From an uncultured Prevotellaceae bacterium (lineage in GTDB: Bacteria; Bacteroidota; Bacteroidia; Bacteroidales; Bacteroidaceae), in the NCBI GenBank assembly GCA_900316645.1, contig ONDP01000017.1, forward strand, positions 1 through 58,178: 58,178 nt of DNA, in the 5' to 3' direction. The position numbers and the translations under genes are program-made. The notes beneath the pieces are model-generated. The model was not told the origin of the DNA. It was given only the letters and a program-made list of their open reading frames with translations, and did not search any database. Positions 1 through 8,131 of the stretch are shown here, piece after piece (the first letter of the stretch is position 1; each line of letters begins with the position of its first letter).

Positions 1-96
1 CTTCATGTTATTTTATGCGAATTCTTTGATTGTCATCGAATTTTGTCACGACTCAATAAAGAAAATTAATTTTCTCTATTTTCGCTGCTCCAAAAA

Positions 97-126
97 TTGT
101 TTATTCGATTTTTCTTTGTATCTTTG
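97..126 (+). promoter_or_regulatory. Bacteroidetes-type promoter for the kinase-fold gene
   Basis: TTG at 97-99, a 19-nt spacer, then TATCTTTG at 119-126 fit the Bacteroidetes -33/-7 pattern. It lies 22 nt before the ATG at 149 and rules out the longer upstream start at position 5, which would lie before the promoter. Confidence 0.75.
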
Positions 127-148
127 CCCTCAGAATCATTTAATTGTT

Positions 149-787
149 ATGGACTATGACATTCTTCAATCAGTTTCACAAGGAAGTAACGGAGCGCAAG
201 ATGCGGAAAATAGCCGAATCGAAGCAATCTCCGATGAACTCAAACGACGCTGCAAACTATATGAAGCGCAACTTGGAGATGGCCAACCACATGTAGGCCC
301 TTTTGAAATCGAGCAGCGCATCACCGAATCGTTTGCCAAGGAACACGGTCTGTGGATACCGATAGATTCCGTGTTCGATTTGGGGACACCAGGACCGAGC
401 GGGAACGAGAATGATACATACGTTTCAAATGACATAATCTATAAGGTCAATAATCTTTTAAATAGCGGTAGTATTCTTCGTCTCTTTGACAAAGTCAGGA
501 TGCACAATGAGATATTCCCTGAAACTTACTATCAACTCTATGCCTTTACGGGATTCGACGGTCGAACTATTATGCCCATTCTGAAGCAGGATCTTGTAAA
601 GAATGCCAAGCCCACGCCGCAAATATCCATCGACACCTACATGGCCGCCATCGGTTTCGAGAAAGTGGATAGTGAGGGGCGTTTCTCCAACGGCAGTTAC
701 CTCGTCTGGGATGTCATTCCCCGTAATGTCCTTGTTGACCGCGATGGCGACATCTTCGTGGTCGATGCAGAAATCAAGTGCATTTGA
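149..787 (+). CDS. Kinase-fold protein resembling the polyvalent-protein kinase domain
   Basis: A 212-residue protein; the ATG at 149 is chosen because a good promoter lies just upstream of it. The second half reads as a minimal kinase fold: a lysine in a YKV strand (K99), a glutamate-bearing helix near residue 121, a D-x-x-x-x-N catalytic loop (D188, N193) and a VDAE metal-binding strand (D206). This matches the small serine/threonine/tyrosine-kinase-like domain known from polyvalent proteins of phages and conjugative elements. The first ~90 residues are charged and unassigned. The protein ends only six residues after VDAE, so there is no C-lobe beyond the catalytic core. The target is unknown. 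It sits alone beside a REP-like palindrome and a truncated HTH gene, suggesting a remnant of mobile DNA. Kinase-fold assignment is by motif only. Confidence 0.6.
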   Translation: MDYDILQSVSQGSNGAQDAENSRIEAISDELKRRCKLYEAQLGDGQPHVGPFEIEQRITESFAKEHGLWIPIDSVFDLGTPGPSGNENDTYVSNDIIYKVNNLLNSGSILRLFDKVRMHNEIFPETYYQLYAFTGFDGRTIMPILKQDLVKNAKPTPQISIDTYMAAIGFEKVDSEGRFSNGSYLVWDVIPRNVLVDRDGDIFVVDAEIKCI

Positions 788-813
788 TGTACCCGCCAAT
801 GCAACGACAGATT

Positions 814-839
814 GGGTCAGGGGACGGAGTTCTTGACCC
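814..839. repeat. REP-like palindrome with GGGTCA/TGACCC ends
   Basis: A 26-bp element begins GGGTCA and ends TGACCC, with a G/C-rich asymmetric centre (GGGGACGGAGTTCT). It looks like the short palindromes associated with IS200-like RAYT transposases in many genomes. I saw only one copy here and no Y1 transposase, so the class assignment is an inference. Confidence 0.45.
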
Positions 840-1145
840 ATGGAGCGCATATCGGGAACATTGCTGATCGGCACGCAGATGTACAGCCAGTTGCAGCAGC
901 GCCAGTGCATCGCTGAGGCCACCGCCAAGGAACAACAGTGCCTGGTGGACTACTTCGCCCAACTGCGCCCGAAACGCTGGCAGGAGTGGGAGCATAAGTA
1001 CAGCGGCCTCTCCACTGCTCAGTATATCTTCCTCATCATGCAGGACGACCTTCACTTCGACGACGAGGCCATTGCCACCGCCCTCAATGTGAAACGCACC
1101 TCCGTCCGCAGCATGCGCTCAAGGATCAAAGGTCGGGAGAAGTAG
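840..1145 (+). pseudogene. C-terminal remnant of an HTH (LuxR-like) regulator
   Basis: A 101-codon open frame starting exactly at the right edge of the REP-like palindrome; a stop codon lies just upstream in frame. The last ~45 residues (from about LSTAQYIF to the end) look like the HTH at the C terminus of Bacteroidetes TPR/LuxR-type regulators: a first helix, then DDEAIATALNVKRTSVRSMR as helix-turn-helix. The preceding glutamine-rich helix with RPKRWQEWE resembles the linker that normally follows TPRs and a membrane helix in such proteins. The TPR and membrane parts are absent, so I read it as a truncated gene, possibly cut by the palindrome insertion. It may still be expressed as a small DNA-binding protein; no clear ribosome site is visible. 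Confidence 0.45.
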
Positions 1146-1234
1146 TTTCGCATTCAGAGTATCGAAGACGTGACAAACTATGTAAAAAAACCCACGTTGT
1201 ATTATTATAGCTTTATTAACTAACGAAACGAGTT

Positions 1235-1288
1235 GAGTTAACTCGATTAATCGATTAAGTTAACTCATTTGATCAATCGAGTTAACTC
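1235..1288. repeat. Triple GAGTTAACTC palindrome array, 22-bp period
   Basis: Three 10-bp palindromes (GAGTTAACTC at 1235 and 1279, AAGTTAACTC at 1257) are separated by exactly 12 bases each. The whole 54 bp is itself an imperfect palindrome followed by a T-rich tract. It lies between two converging open frames (ends 1145 and 1341). A second copy in inverted orientation is at 57032-57085. It may be a bidirectional terminator or a protein-binding array. Confidence 0.8.
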
Positions 1289-1340
1289 ACGTTTTTTAGT
1301 AGTCTAAATAAATTTGTCAACAAAAATGCAAGAAATCATC

Positions 1341-3515
1341 TTATCTTTCGCAAAATTTAATTGATATATCGTATTGCTTATTTCTTAGAAATTCCACCAA
1401 CGACATCATCATTTTCGATGCTATGTTCGGCTTTCTTGACATTTGCTTTAAGAGACCCGAAACGCCAAGTGATAGAGAGACTGAACGAACGGGCATTGTT
1501 CCAAGACTGCTGGTGACTGTCTCAGCCTCTGTCTTCCAATATTTGTTGAAAGGTGCATTGGCTCCGATGCGGACGGTCAGACGGTTGTCCTTGAGGAATG
1601 ATCGTTGCAGCGAGATGTAATATCCCTGATAGGAGTGCTGCATATAATAGATTCCATTAGGGCTATGACCAATCTTGCCGTATGCCGCCATATAAAGCAA
1701 CAGTTTCCAGGGCAGCTTTTGTGAGAGATTGGCATAGAAATTGTCGGACCATCCAAAGGTGCGATAGCCCAGGTTCGGATTCTCGTAGTGTTCGTATCTC
1801 AGGTTGTTGTTGATGACAAAGGTTGTGCCGTCTAAGGGCTTCCACTGTACATACTGCTCCACAGAGAAACGACGGTAGCGCAGATTGTTGTCGTAGGTGG
1901 TATAGCGGATGTCGTTTTTGGCAATCTGAATGGTGCTGATACCTTCTGAGCTGAAGTTGTAGGCTGGTGCTATCTGGAGCGTCAGTTGGGGTAGGATATA
2001 GGAATAAATCAGGCTGATGCGCTGTGTATGAGAACTGACCAAGTTGGCATTACCATAATAAACAGAAGTAGGTGAAGTGACGATGGCAGGATTCAGATAG
2101 GATATGCCAGGACGGTTGATGCTGGTGGAAAACGAGAGTTTCAACGACTGAGCATCTGTCAGTTGATATTTCAGCGAGGCCTGTGGCACCCAGTCGCTCA
2201 GATGCTTACCGAAGGTGTCGCCCTTTCCGTCAGGATATTGCCCTTTCATATAGCTGTATTCATAGCGCAGACCTGCCCGAACCGACCATTTCTTGTGATT
2301 GTAGATATAATCTGCATATCCTGCCAACACACGGGTGGTATGTTCGAAGTCGTTGTTGGTCAGCATGTCAATGCCGATAAAATTCTGCGTGTTATGGCTA
2401 TTGTTGTTACGATAGATATACTTGGCACCTACCTCTAACTGATGCCCTTTGCCTAACGGACGGAGCCAATCTGCCTGAAAGGTGTGTTCTGTGAAGCGTT
2501 CGCGTTCTGTTTGCAGACTGCCTGTGTAGAGGAATGGTGCATTCACCAGGTCCGTATAGGTATTCTCCTGATCCGTGTGTTGGCGGGTCAGGGCGAGCAT
2601 GTAAGAGAGTGTGAGTCGCTCGCCCTTCCGCCGCGTCGGCATCCAGTAGTGATTGCTGAAGCTATAGACAGGCTGTCCTGAAGGACTGGTCAGTGCTGTC
2701 GAACCGTCACCTTGCACATTCAGTTTATAGAAATAACCACCGAACGAGGCAAACAACAGATTCAGCGAGTCGATGTCGTAACTGGCATTCAGATTGCTAT
2801 AGTGGATAGCACCGGGATTGGAACCGTCTGAATGGGACTTCATGCGGTTGCCTGTATCGAGATACCTGCGGTCTGTGTCTGTGATGCTTACTGTTGAGCG
2901 GCTCGACATGCCGCCATAGCCGTAATCAATGGATGCCACCAGTCTTCCCATCTGTCCTGTCAGCGAGGTGTAGAGGTTGCGCTGATTATTTGTATTATAG
3001 CTTGCCGACACCACACCCGTCATACCCTGCATTTTCGAACCATCAACCATCACGATATTCAGGATGGCATCCACACCCTCGGCATCCTCTCGTGCTCCAG
3101 GGTCGGTGATAACCTCTATGCGCTTCACCATCGAGGCTGGCATCGACTTAAACGTTTCCTTGGCATTTTTCGACAGGCTCGGGTCGTAGTGTCCGTTCTT
3201 GTAAATTTTATAACTGCTGTTGCCCTTTACCAAGATGTTGTCCTGCCCGTCCACCGTCACCATCGGCACCTTGCGCAGCATGTCCATCACCGTCTGCGTT
3301 TTCGACTCCTCATCAGCCTGCACGTCGTAGCCTATTCGGTCAATCTCCTGCTTGATGAGTTGCTTCTGTGCCTTTACCACAACACCCTCCAACTCCTTGT
3401 TCCATGTGATGGAGTCGCTCTTTACTTTGGTCGTATCCGTTTTCGTCTGGGCCATTGTGCCCCCTGCTTTCGCTACCAACAGCAGCGAAAGGCATACTAT
3501 TCTAATATGTTTCAT
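1341..3515 (-). CDS. Outer-membrane beta-barrel protein with TonB-plug domain
   Basis: A 724-residue secreted protein. The N terminus is a signal peptide ending near AQT (about residue 23). Residues ~40-160 form a plug-like domain (LEGVVVKAQ, then VPMVTVDGQDNILVKGN, then MVKRIEVITDPGARED), and the rest is a long run of alternating aromatic/polar strands typical of the outer-membrane barrel family related to TonB-dependent receptors. No carboxypeptidase-regulatory domain precedes the plug and no SusD partner follows. It ends the ECF sigma operon (gap of 4 nt to the upstream gene), so its expression probably depends on that sigma factor. The C terminus (DISIKFCER) lacks the usual terminal aromatic residue of a barrel, so the last strand may have been altered. 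Substrate cannot be told from sequence. Confidence 0.8.
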   Translation of the reverse strand: MKHIRIVCLSLLLVAKAGGTMAQTKTDTTKVKSDSITWNKELEGVVVKAQKQLIKQEIDRIGYDVQADEESKTQTVMDMLRKVPMVTVDGQDNILVKGNSSYKIYKNGHYDPSLSKNAKETFKSMPASMVKRIEVITDPGAREDAEGVDAILNIVMVDGSKMQGMTGVVSASYNTNNQRNLYTSLTGQMGRLVASIDYGYGGMSSRSTVSITDTDRRYLDTGNRMKSHSDGSNPGAIHYSNLNASYDIDSLNLLFASFGGYFYKLNVQGDGSTALTSPSGQPVYSFSNHYWMPTRRKGERLTLSYMLALTRQHTDQENTYTDLVNAPFLYTGSLQTERERFTEHTFQADWLRPLGKGHQLEVGAKYIYRNNNSHNTQNFIGIDMLTNNDFEHTTRVLAGYADYIYNHKKWSVRAGLRYEYSYMKGQYPDGKGDTFGKHLSDWVPQASLKYQLTDAQSLKLSFSTSINRPGISYLNPAIVTSPTSVYYGNANLVSSHTQRISLIYSYILPQLTLQIAPAYNFSSEGISTIQIAKNDIRYTTYDNNLRYRRFSVEQYVQWKPLDGTTFVINNNLRYEHYENPNLGYRTFGWSDNFYANLSQKLPWKLLLYMAAYGKIGHSPNGIYYMQHSYQGYYISLQRSFLKDNRLTVRIGANAPFNKYWKTEAETVTSSLGTMPVRSVSLSLGVSGLLKQMSRKPNIASKMMMSLVEFLRNKQYDISIKFCER

Positions 3516-3519
3516 AGCT

Positions 3520-4419
3520 TTATTTATTCAGTCGTTCGCTACTCATTTCGAACATCTGTTTGAGAAAATCATCTTTTGCAGCCTTCTTCAATTTCTCCAA
3601 TTCCTTGATGACCATCACCTTCTCAGCATCATCTAGACTACCTGCATTCTTGCATAGCTTGTAGATATGAGATACGTAATAATTAGCAGCGGTGCCAGTA
3701 GGATTCTTCAGAAACAGGTTCTTGAAGGTATTGAACTCGCTAAGCCACGATTCAGAGCTCTTCGGTCCATATGAAAATATTGAGTCATTGTTAAAAACGG
3801 AACTGTTGTCAAAGGGAAAGCCGCTGCCAAACGAGAAGCTGTTACCATCAATATTGATTTCGTTACCATTGACACTGATAGTTCTTGATAGTTTTTTGCC
3901 TGCGCGATACTTTAGCGTGGTGGCGTAAGTCTTAGCGATACGTCCCCTTATTTTATCACCATCGTCCACCCATTCCAGCGCATAGGCATAGCGATGCTGA
4001 CGAGCAGGGTCCTCTGGGTCAAGGAATAAGGCATAGATATACTTTGAGCCTTTTATCAGACCGATAGCGACTCCTCCTCTATTGCTGTTGCCTACTGCTA
4101 AAGTGGTGTAGTGTTCCTCGCCTCCACGATTGCCTGTCCTCACGCTGTAAGCCTTGCCCTCGTCTTGGTGGAAAGCCTGCTCAATAGCGTTTACTAGATT
4201 TTTATTCTGCGGGTTCGTTATCAGGAAGTCATAGATGTCGCTCAACCCTTCCAACTTTCCTGTTTCCGGGTCTTTCTCAATAGTATGCTCTGACCACACT
4301 TCCTTTTGCGCTTTACTTTGACGCAAAGCATCGAAAGTTTTCTCAATTTGCTGTTGTGCTGTAGCGGTGAAAGGCAGTAATAGGAACAGCCCAATCATGA
4401 TAACGCTTTTACTCTTCAT
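3520..4419 (-). CDS. Secreted protein of unknown function in ECF sigma operon
   Basis: A 299-residue protein starting at the ATG at 4419, which is followed by a clear signal peptide (MKSKSV, hydrophobic stretch, TATAQQ). This start overlaps the upstream anti-sigma gene by 11 nt, normal for a coupled operon; longer starts would place the signal peptide internally. The mature part has an N-terminal helical region, a central beta-rich part (GGVAIGLIKGSKYIYALFLD) and a lysine-rich helical C terminus (KVMVIKELEKLKKAAKDDFLKQ). I do not recognise a named family with confidence. Its place between anti-sigma factor and outer-membrane barrel suggests a periplasmic component of the same envelope response. 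Confidence 0.75.
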   Translation of the reverse strand: MKSKSVIMIGLFLLLPFTATAQQQIEKTFDALRQSKAQKEVWSEHTIEKDPETGKLEGLSDIYDFLITNPQNKNLVNAIEQAFHQDEGKAYSVRTGNRGGEEHYTTLAVGNSNRGGVAIGLIKGSKYIYALFLDPEDPARQHRYAYALEWVDDGDKIRGRIAKTYATTLKYRAGKKLSRTISVNGNEINIDGNSFSFGSGFPFDNSSVFNNDSIFSYGPKSSESWLSEFNTFKNLFLKNPTGTAANYYVSHIYKLCKNAGSLDDAEKVMVIKELEKLKKAAKDDFLKQMFEMSSERLNK

Positions 4420-4987
4420 ATGACAATAATTTTGTTTGTTCGTGAATATATATGATGGTACCATCTTCTTGCATAATGGGTATGTAGCCGTGGGCAGCCA
4501 GTTGTGCCTCAATGACTTCTTGCTCAGCCTCTGCCATTAGCGCATACGTTTTGTCGATATCCGTCATTGTAGGCTTTGGCTTGCGTAGTCTGCGTTTCTT
4601 GATCTTGACAGGCTGAGGCTGCACTTTCTGGAAAGTCGCAGTGTCTGTCTTTTGCTCTACTTGTGAACAACTGACTGTATCAGCCTTTGCGGTCAGTACT
4701 GCTGATGTTTTTTCCGTATGATGCTGTCCCGTCTGCTGCCACATGATGGTAACAAGCAGAACTGCCACTGATGCTGCCACGCTCCAGCCTATCCATCGCT
4801 TCCTGACTTTTGACTGAGGTTTCATCGCTTCTATCTCCTGGAAGAGTTGCTGAAAGTCTGCCCACTCCTCGGGTACATTTCCGTGATGGAAGTAGTCTGC
4901 AAGGATGTCTTCTTCACCCAGCGTCGATGTGCCGTCCATATATCTGTCCAGCAGTTTTGCGATATAATTTTTTGAATATTTTGTCAT
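4409..4987 (-). CDS. Membrane-anchored anti-sigma factor
   Basis: A 192-residue protein with the layout of a Bacteroidetes anti-sigma factor: a cytoplasmic N-terminal helical domain (LLDRYMDGTSTLGEEDILADYF, cf. residues 12-33), one membrane helix at about residues 66-83 (IGWSVAASVAVLLVTIMW) and a lysine/proline-rich periplasmic region. Its ATG overlaps the sigma factor stop by 4 nt, and its end overlaps the next start by 11 nt, so the three are translationally coupled. By analogy with this family it should hold the sigma factor inactive until an envelope signal arrives. No zinc-binding HxxxCxxC motif is visible. The periplasmic tail KIKKRRLRKPKP is strongly basic. Confidence 0.75.
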   Translation of the reverse strand: MTKYSKNYIAKLLDRYMDGTSTLGEEDILADYFHHGNVPEEWADFQQLFQEIEAMKPQSKVRKRWIGWSVAASVAVLLVTIMWQQTGQHHTEKTSAVLTAKADTVSCSQVEQKTDTATFQKVQPQPVKIKKRRLRKPKPTMTDIDKTYALMAEAEQEVIEAQLAAHGYIPIMQEDGTIIYIHEQTKLLSYEE

Positions 4988-5478
4988 GGTTTATTCCTCC
5001 GTTTTATTTCTTCTAATAATGTTCGTCGTGCCCTTGCCAGCAGCGTACTTACTGAGGTCGTTTCGATACCCAGTAGTTGGGCTATCTCTTCGTGACTGCG
5101 CCGTTCCACTTGCCGCATATATAATAAGGTGCGTTGGGTGGTGGGCATCTGTTGCAGTCGTCTTTCCAACCATGCTTCATCCTCTTTTATCTCCAACAAC
5201 ATCTGGGGACTGGCCTCTATCCGCAACAGTTTCGCTTCGTCCAGAGCCTCGTCGGGTTTTCGGCGTTGATGATTTCTCAACTGATGTCTCGCCATGATGG
5301 TAACGATGGCTTCAACAGACTGATAGCGTTCCAGTTCGTCGTGCATCTGCCACAGACGGAGCATCACATCCTGTGCGATGTCCTCAGCCTCTTCCTTGCC
5401 CGCTCCGCAGTGGAGGCTTACGCTGACCGCCTTTTCTCGCCACGTGCGGGCTTTCTGTTCAAATGCACTTTTATCCAT
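4984..5478 (-). CDS. ECF-type RNA polymerase sigma factor
   Basis: A 164-residue sigma factor using the ATG at 5478 (MDKSAFEQ); the upstream extension to 5529 looks non-coding. Region 2 is seen at EEAEDIAQDVMLRLWQ and region 4 at MPTTQRTLLYMRQ followed by the helix-turn-helix HEEIAQLLGIETTSVSTLLARARRTL, written here in parts. Size and order are those of the Bacteroidetes ECF family. It heads the four-gene operon sigma, anti-sigma, secreted protein, outer-membrane barrel, and presumably activates that operon. I could not identify a convincing housekeeping promoter in the 120 nt upstream, in keeping with autoregulation, though this is weak evidence. Confidence 0.85.
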   Translation of the reverse strand: MDKSAFEQKARTWREKAVSVSLHCGAGKEEAEDIAQDVMLRLWQMHDELERYQSVEAIVTIMARHQLRNHQRRKPDEALDEAKLLRIEASPQMLLEIKEDEAWLERRLQQMPTTQRTLLYMRQVERRSHEEIAQLLGIETTSVSTLLARARRTLLEEIKRRNKP

Positions 5479-5599
5479 CTTTTCTTGTACTACATTTATT
5501 AGACGCACAAACCCTACAAAACCAAACACCGTTTAGCAGAGTTTAACACATTACCGTTTTTTGAGTATTCCAACAATTATCAGGATATTTCATTTCCAT

Positions 5600-5671
5600 A
5601 TTACTTTACTCACGCGAGAGAAAAAAATACGTGTTTTATTTGGTTCATTGCTCGCTTATTTGTATTTTTGC
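5600..5671 (+). promoter_or_regulatory. Promoter-bearing inverted-repeat element upstream of panE
   Basis: TTG at 5640-5642, a 20-nt spacer and TATTTTTG at 5663-5670 form a promoter. The spacer carries TGCTCGCTTATTTG, close to the spacers of the prfA and thrC promoters. An upstream half (TACTTTACTCACGCGAGAG) resembles the opposite arm of the same family at 47214 and 56822. The leader to the panE ATG is about 60 nt and contains a six-codon open frame at 5701-5721. Confidence 0.65.
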
Positions 5672-5731
5672 AAACAGAAATATAAAAAATTAATAAAAGT
5701 TATGACAAAAGACAGCTATTAGTTTTTCGAT

Positions 5732-6637
5732 ATGAAATACGGAATCATCGGCACAGGTGCTATTGGTGGGTATTATGGGGCTAAATTGGCTCATGCAGGA
5801 CAGGAAGTGCATTTCCTGTTGCACAGCGACTATGAGTATGTGAAACAACACGGACTGCAGGTTGACTCCTGCGACGGTTCGTTCCATCTGGATGATGTTA
5901 ATGCTTATCAGCGTCCGGAGGATATGCCAGTGTGTGACGTGGTGCTCGTGTGTCTTAAATCAGTCAATAACAGCAAACTCCCGGCATTGCTGCCACCATT
6001 GCTTCATGACCGTACGCTGGTGGTGCTCATTCAGAACGGCATTGGGGTGGAGGAGGATGTGCAAAAGATGTTTCCTGACGTGCAACTGGCTGCAGGACTG
6101 GCATTTATATGTTCTGCAAAGACTCAGCCCGGGATAGTCAGCCATCAATGCTATGGCAGCATTAATCTGGCTGACTACTCGTGCAGGGACGAAGCTCTGA
6201 TACAGGCTGTGGTGGATGAGTTCCGTGAGGCTGGTATTGAGACGGGACTCGTGGAATATCATGAGGCGCGATGGAAAAAGGCCGTGTGGAACATGCCGTT
6301 CAACGGAATGACGGTAGCACTGCACACGCAGACGGACCTGCTGCTGAAGAACAAATCGACCAGACAACTGATTCGTGAACAGATGATGGAGGTGGTGACA
6401 ACTGCCCAACACTTGGGCGTGAAGAACATTGATGAATCGTTTGTCGATAAGATGATAGAGATGACAGATGCAATGACGCCCTATTCACCGTCAATGCGAC
6501 TGGACTACGACTTCCACCGTTCGATGGAGATTTACTATATCTACTCCCGTCCCTTGGAGATTGCCCGTGAGGCAGGCTGTCGTATGCCGAAACTGGAGAT
6601 GCTAGAGGCGGAGTTGCGTTTTTTGGAGGATGATTGA
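5732..6637 (+). CDS. panE: 2-dehydropantoate 2-reductase (ketopantoate reductase)
   Basis: A 301-residue NADPH-dependent reductase that would convert 2-dehydropantoate to pantoate for pantothenate and CoA synthesis in the cytoplasm. The N-terminal Rossmann motif GTGAIGGYYGAKLAHAG (residues 7-23) binds NADP; the family's catalytic lysine fits K182 or K183 in RWKKAVWNMPFN, followed by the expected asparagine N191 in the FNGMT segment. Length fits the ApbA/PanE family. It stands alone on the plus strand. The family includes other short-chain 2-oxo acid reductases, so the precise substrate is not proven. coaBC, later in the same CoA pathway, is at 36271-37470. Confidence 0.85.
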   Translation: MKYGIIGTGAIGGYYGAKLAHAGQEVHFLLHSDYEYVKQHGLQVDSCDGSFHLDDVNAYQRPEDMPVCDVVLVCLKSVNNSKLPALLPPLLHDRTLVVLIQNGIGVEEDVQKMFPDVQLAAGLAFICSAKTQPGIVSHQCYGSINLADYSCRDEALIQAVVDEFREAGIETGLVEYHEARWKKAVWNMPFNGMTVALHTQTDLLLKNKSTRQLIREQMMEVVTTAQHLGVKNIDESFVDKMIEMTDAMTPYSPSMRLDYDFHRSMEIYYIYSRPLEIAREAGCRMPKLEMLEAELRFLEDD

Positions 6638-6688
6638 TTTTTCATAACAAAAAGCGCATAAAAACTAAAAAAAGCGACAAAGAGCCTG

Positions 6689-6716
6689 TTGGTTTTAAAC
6701 CAATTGAGTACCTTCG
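6689..6716 (+). promoter_or_regulatory. Possible promoter for MATE transporter gene
   Basis: TTG at 6689-6691 and TACCTTCG at 6709-6716 resemble the Bacteroidetes promoter, but the 17-nt spacer is shorter than the usual 19-21 and the -7 box has one deviation. Confidence 0.45.
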
Positions 6717-6760
6717 CGTCAAAATTCGCGAGTATTTGATTGATTTGGAAAAGAAATAGG

Positions 6761-8122
6761 ATGGCTGATAGTTCGCTGAAGCGACAATTGAAAGTGATTA
6801 CCATACCAGTGTTTATCGAGATAGCACTGGTGATGCTGCTTGGTGCGGTAGATACTGTGATGCTGAGCCGTTACAGCGACAATAGCGTTGCTGCGGTGGG
6901 TTTGGACAACCAGTTGATATCGTTGGTGTTTCTGGTCTATCAGTTCTTTTCGATGGGTGCAGCCATTCTCTGTGCGCAATACATCGGGGCTGGTCTCCGC
7001 AAACAGCTGATACAGGTGGTGTGCATAGCGCTGGTGGTGAACCTGCTGCTGGGAGTGGCGGTGAGTGCTATGCTATATTTCTATGCAGAGGAGTTGCTCG
7101 TGCTGATGGGTCTGCGTCCAGAATTGATGGGCGACGGAGTGATTTATCTTCGGTTGACGGGTGCTTTGTCGTTCTTCCAGGCTTTGTCACTGACGTTTTC
7201 TGCCTCATTGCGCAGTGCAGACAAAGTGGTATGGCCGATGGCAGTGACGGGGTTAGTCAATGTGCTGAACATCGTAGGCAACTATGCCCTCATCTTCGGA
7301 CACTGGGGCTGTCCGCAGTTGGGTGTCGAAGGCGCTGCCATCTCTACCTCGGTCTGTCGTGCTGTGTCGATGCTGATTCTTGCCATTGTCCACTTCCGTG
7401 TTCATATTCCCAGTTTCCCATTACACTACTTCCGCCCGATGCCCTGGCATGAGTTGAGGAACCTGATGAAGATTGGCATTCCGGCTATGAGCGAGAACAT
7501 CAGCTACAGTCTGTCGCAGGTGGTGATTACTTATTTTATCAATCAGATTAGTAACGAGGCACTGGCAGCACGTACCTATTGTGCCAACATGATCATGTTC
7601 GTCTATCTGTTTTGCATCAGCATCACACAGGGCGGTGACATTCTGGTGGGACATTTGGTGGGACAGTGGCGCCACCAGGCTGCCTATGTCCTTGGCAACT
7701 ATTTTTTCCGTTGGTCGTTGATAATCACGCTGACAGGTTCTGTCTTGCTGGCTATTGCAGGTCCCAGCATCCTCGATGCGTTTACTGACAACGAAGAGAT
7801 CATCCGGATGGGTGTATGGGTACTGGTGGTTGATGTGTTCTTAGAGTTAGGGCGCACTTCAAATATCTTTGCTGGCAGCACGCTGAGGGCCACGGGCGAT
7901 ACGGTTTATCCCTTTGTGGTGGGTGTTATTTTCCAATGGAGTGTTGCTGTGGGACTGAGCTATTTCATCGGTATTCCGCTGGGTTATGGTCTGGTGGGTA
8001 TGTGGGTAGGTTTTGCCCTCGACGAGAATATCCGTGGTGTGATACTGATGCGACGTTGGCGTTCTGGAAAGTGGCGTACCAAGGGGTTCGTAAAAAAAGA
8101 GTTCAACGAGCTAACTCATTGA
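6761..8122 (+). CDS. MATE family multidrug/Na+ efflux transporter
   Basis: A 453-residue membrane protein starting at ATG 6761 (MADSSLKRQ), preceded by a purine-rich GGAAAAGAAATAGG. It has about 12 hydrophobic helices arranged as two similar halves, with MATE-type signatures such as EIALVMLLGAVDTVMLSRY in helix 1 and ALAARTYCANM and FAGSTLRATGDTVYP in the second half. MATE proteins export cationic compounds in exchange for Na+ or H+. The stop codon (8120-8122) lies inside the hairpin of its own terminator. Substrate is unknown; the gene is monocistronic. Confidence 0.85.
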   Translation: MADSSLKRQLKVITIPVFIEIALVMLLGAVDTVMLSRYSDNSVAAVGLDNQLISLVFLVYQFFSMGAAILCAQYIGAGLRKQLIQVVCIALVVNLLLGVAVSAMLYFYAEELLVLMGLRPELMGDGVIYLRLTGALSFFQALSLTFSASLRSADKVVWPMAVTGLVNVLNIVGNYALIFGHWGCPQLGVEGAAISTSVCRAVSMLILAIVHFRVHIPSFPLHYFRPMPWHELRNLMKIGIPAMSENISYSLSQVVITYFINQISNEALAARTYCANMIMFVYLFCISITQGGDILVGHLVGQWRHQAAYVLGNYFFRWSLIITLTGSVLLAIAGPSILDAFTDNEEIIRMGVWVLVVDVFLELGRTSNIFAGSTLRATGDTVYPFVVGVIFQWSVAVGLSYFIGIPLGYGLVGMWVGFALDENIRGVILMRRWRSGKWRTKGFVKKEFNELTH

Positions 8123-8131
8123 ACTCTTTTT
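8094..8131 (+). terminator. Rho-independent terminator of MATE gene
   Basis: Perfect 11-bp arms AAAAAGAGTTC (8094-8104) and GAACTCTTTTT (8121-8131) with a 16-nt loop. The left arm and loop are inside the coding end and the stop codon is at the start of the right arm. Confidence 0.85.

Noticed and set aside
5-148. Upstream extension of the kinase-fold gene
   Set aside because: A strong promoter with its -7 box at 119-126 lies inside this extension, so the transcript cannot include the earlier start.
1235-1288. Possible CRISPR array
   Set aside because: Units are 10-bp palindromes with 12-nt spacers, only three copies, and no cas genes are near; CRISPR repeats and spacers are much longer. The same reasoning applies to 47317-47434 and 57032-57085.
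5701-5721. Six-codon upstream open frame in the panE leader
   Set aside because: Too short and without recognisable attenuator structure; noted only as part of the leader.
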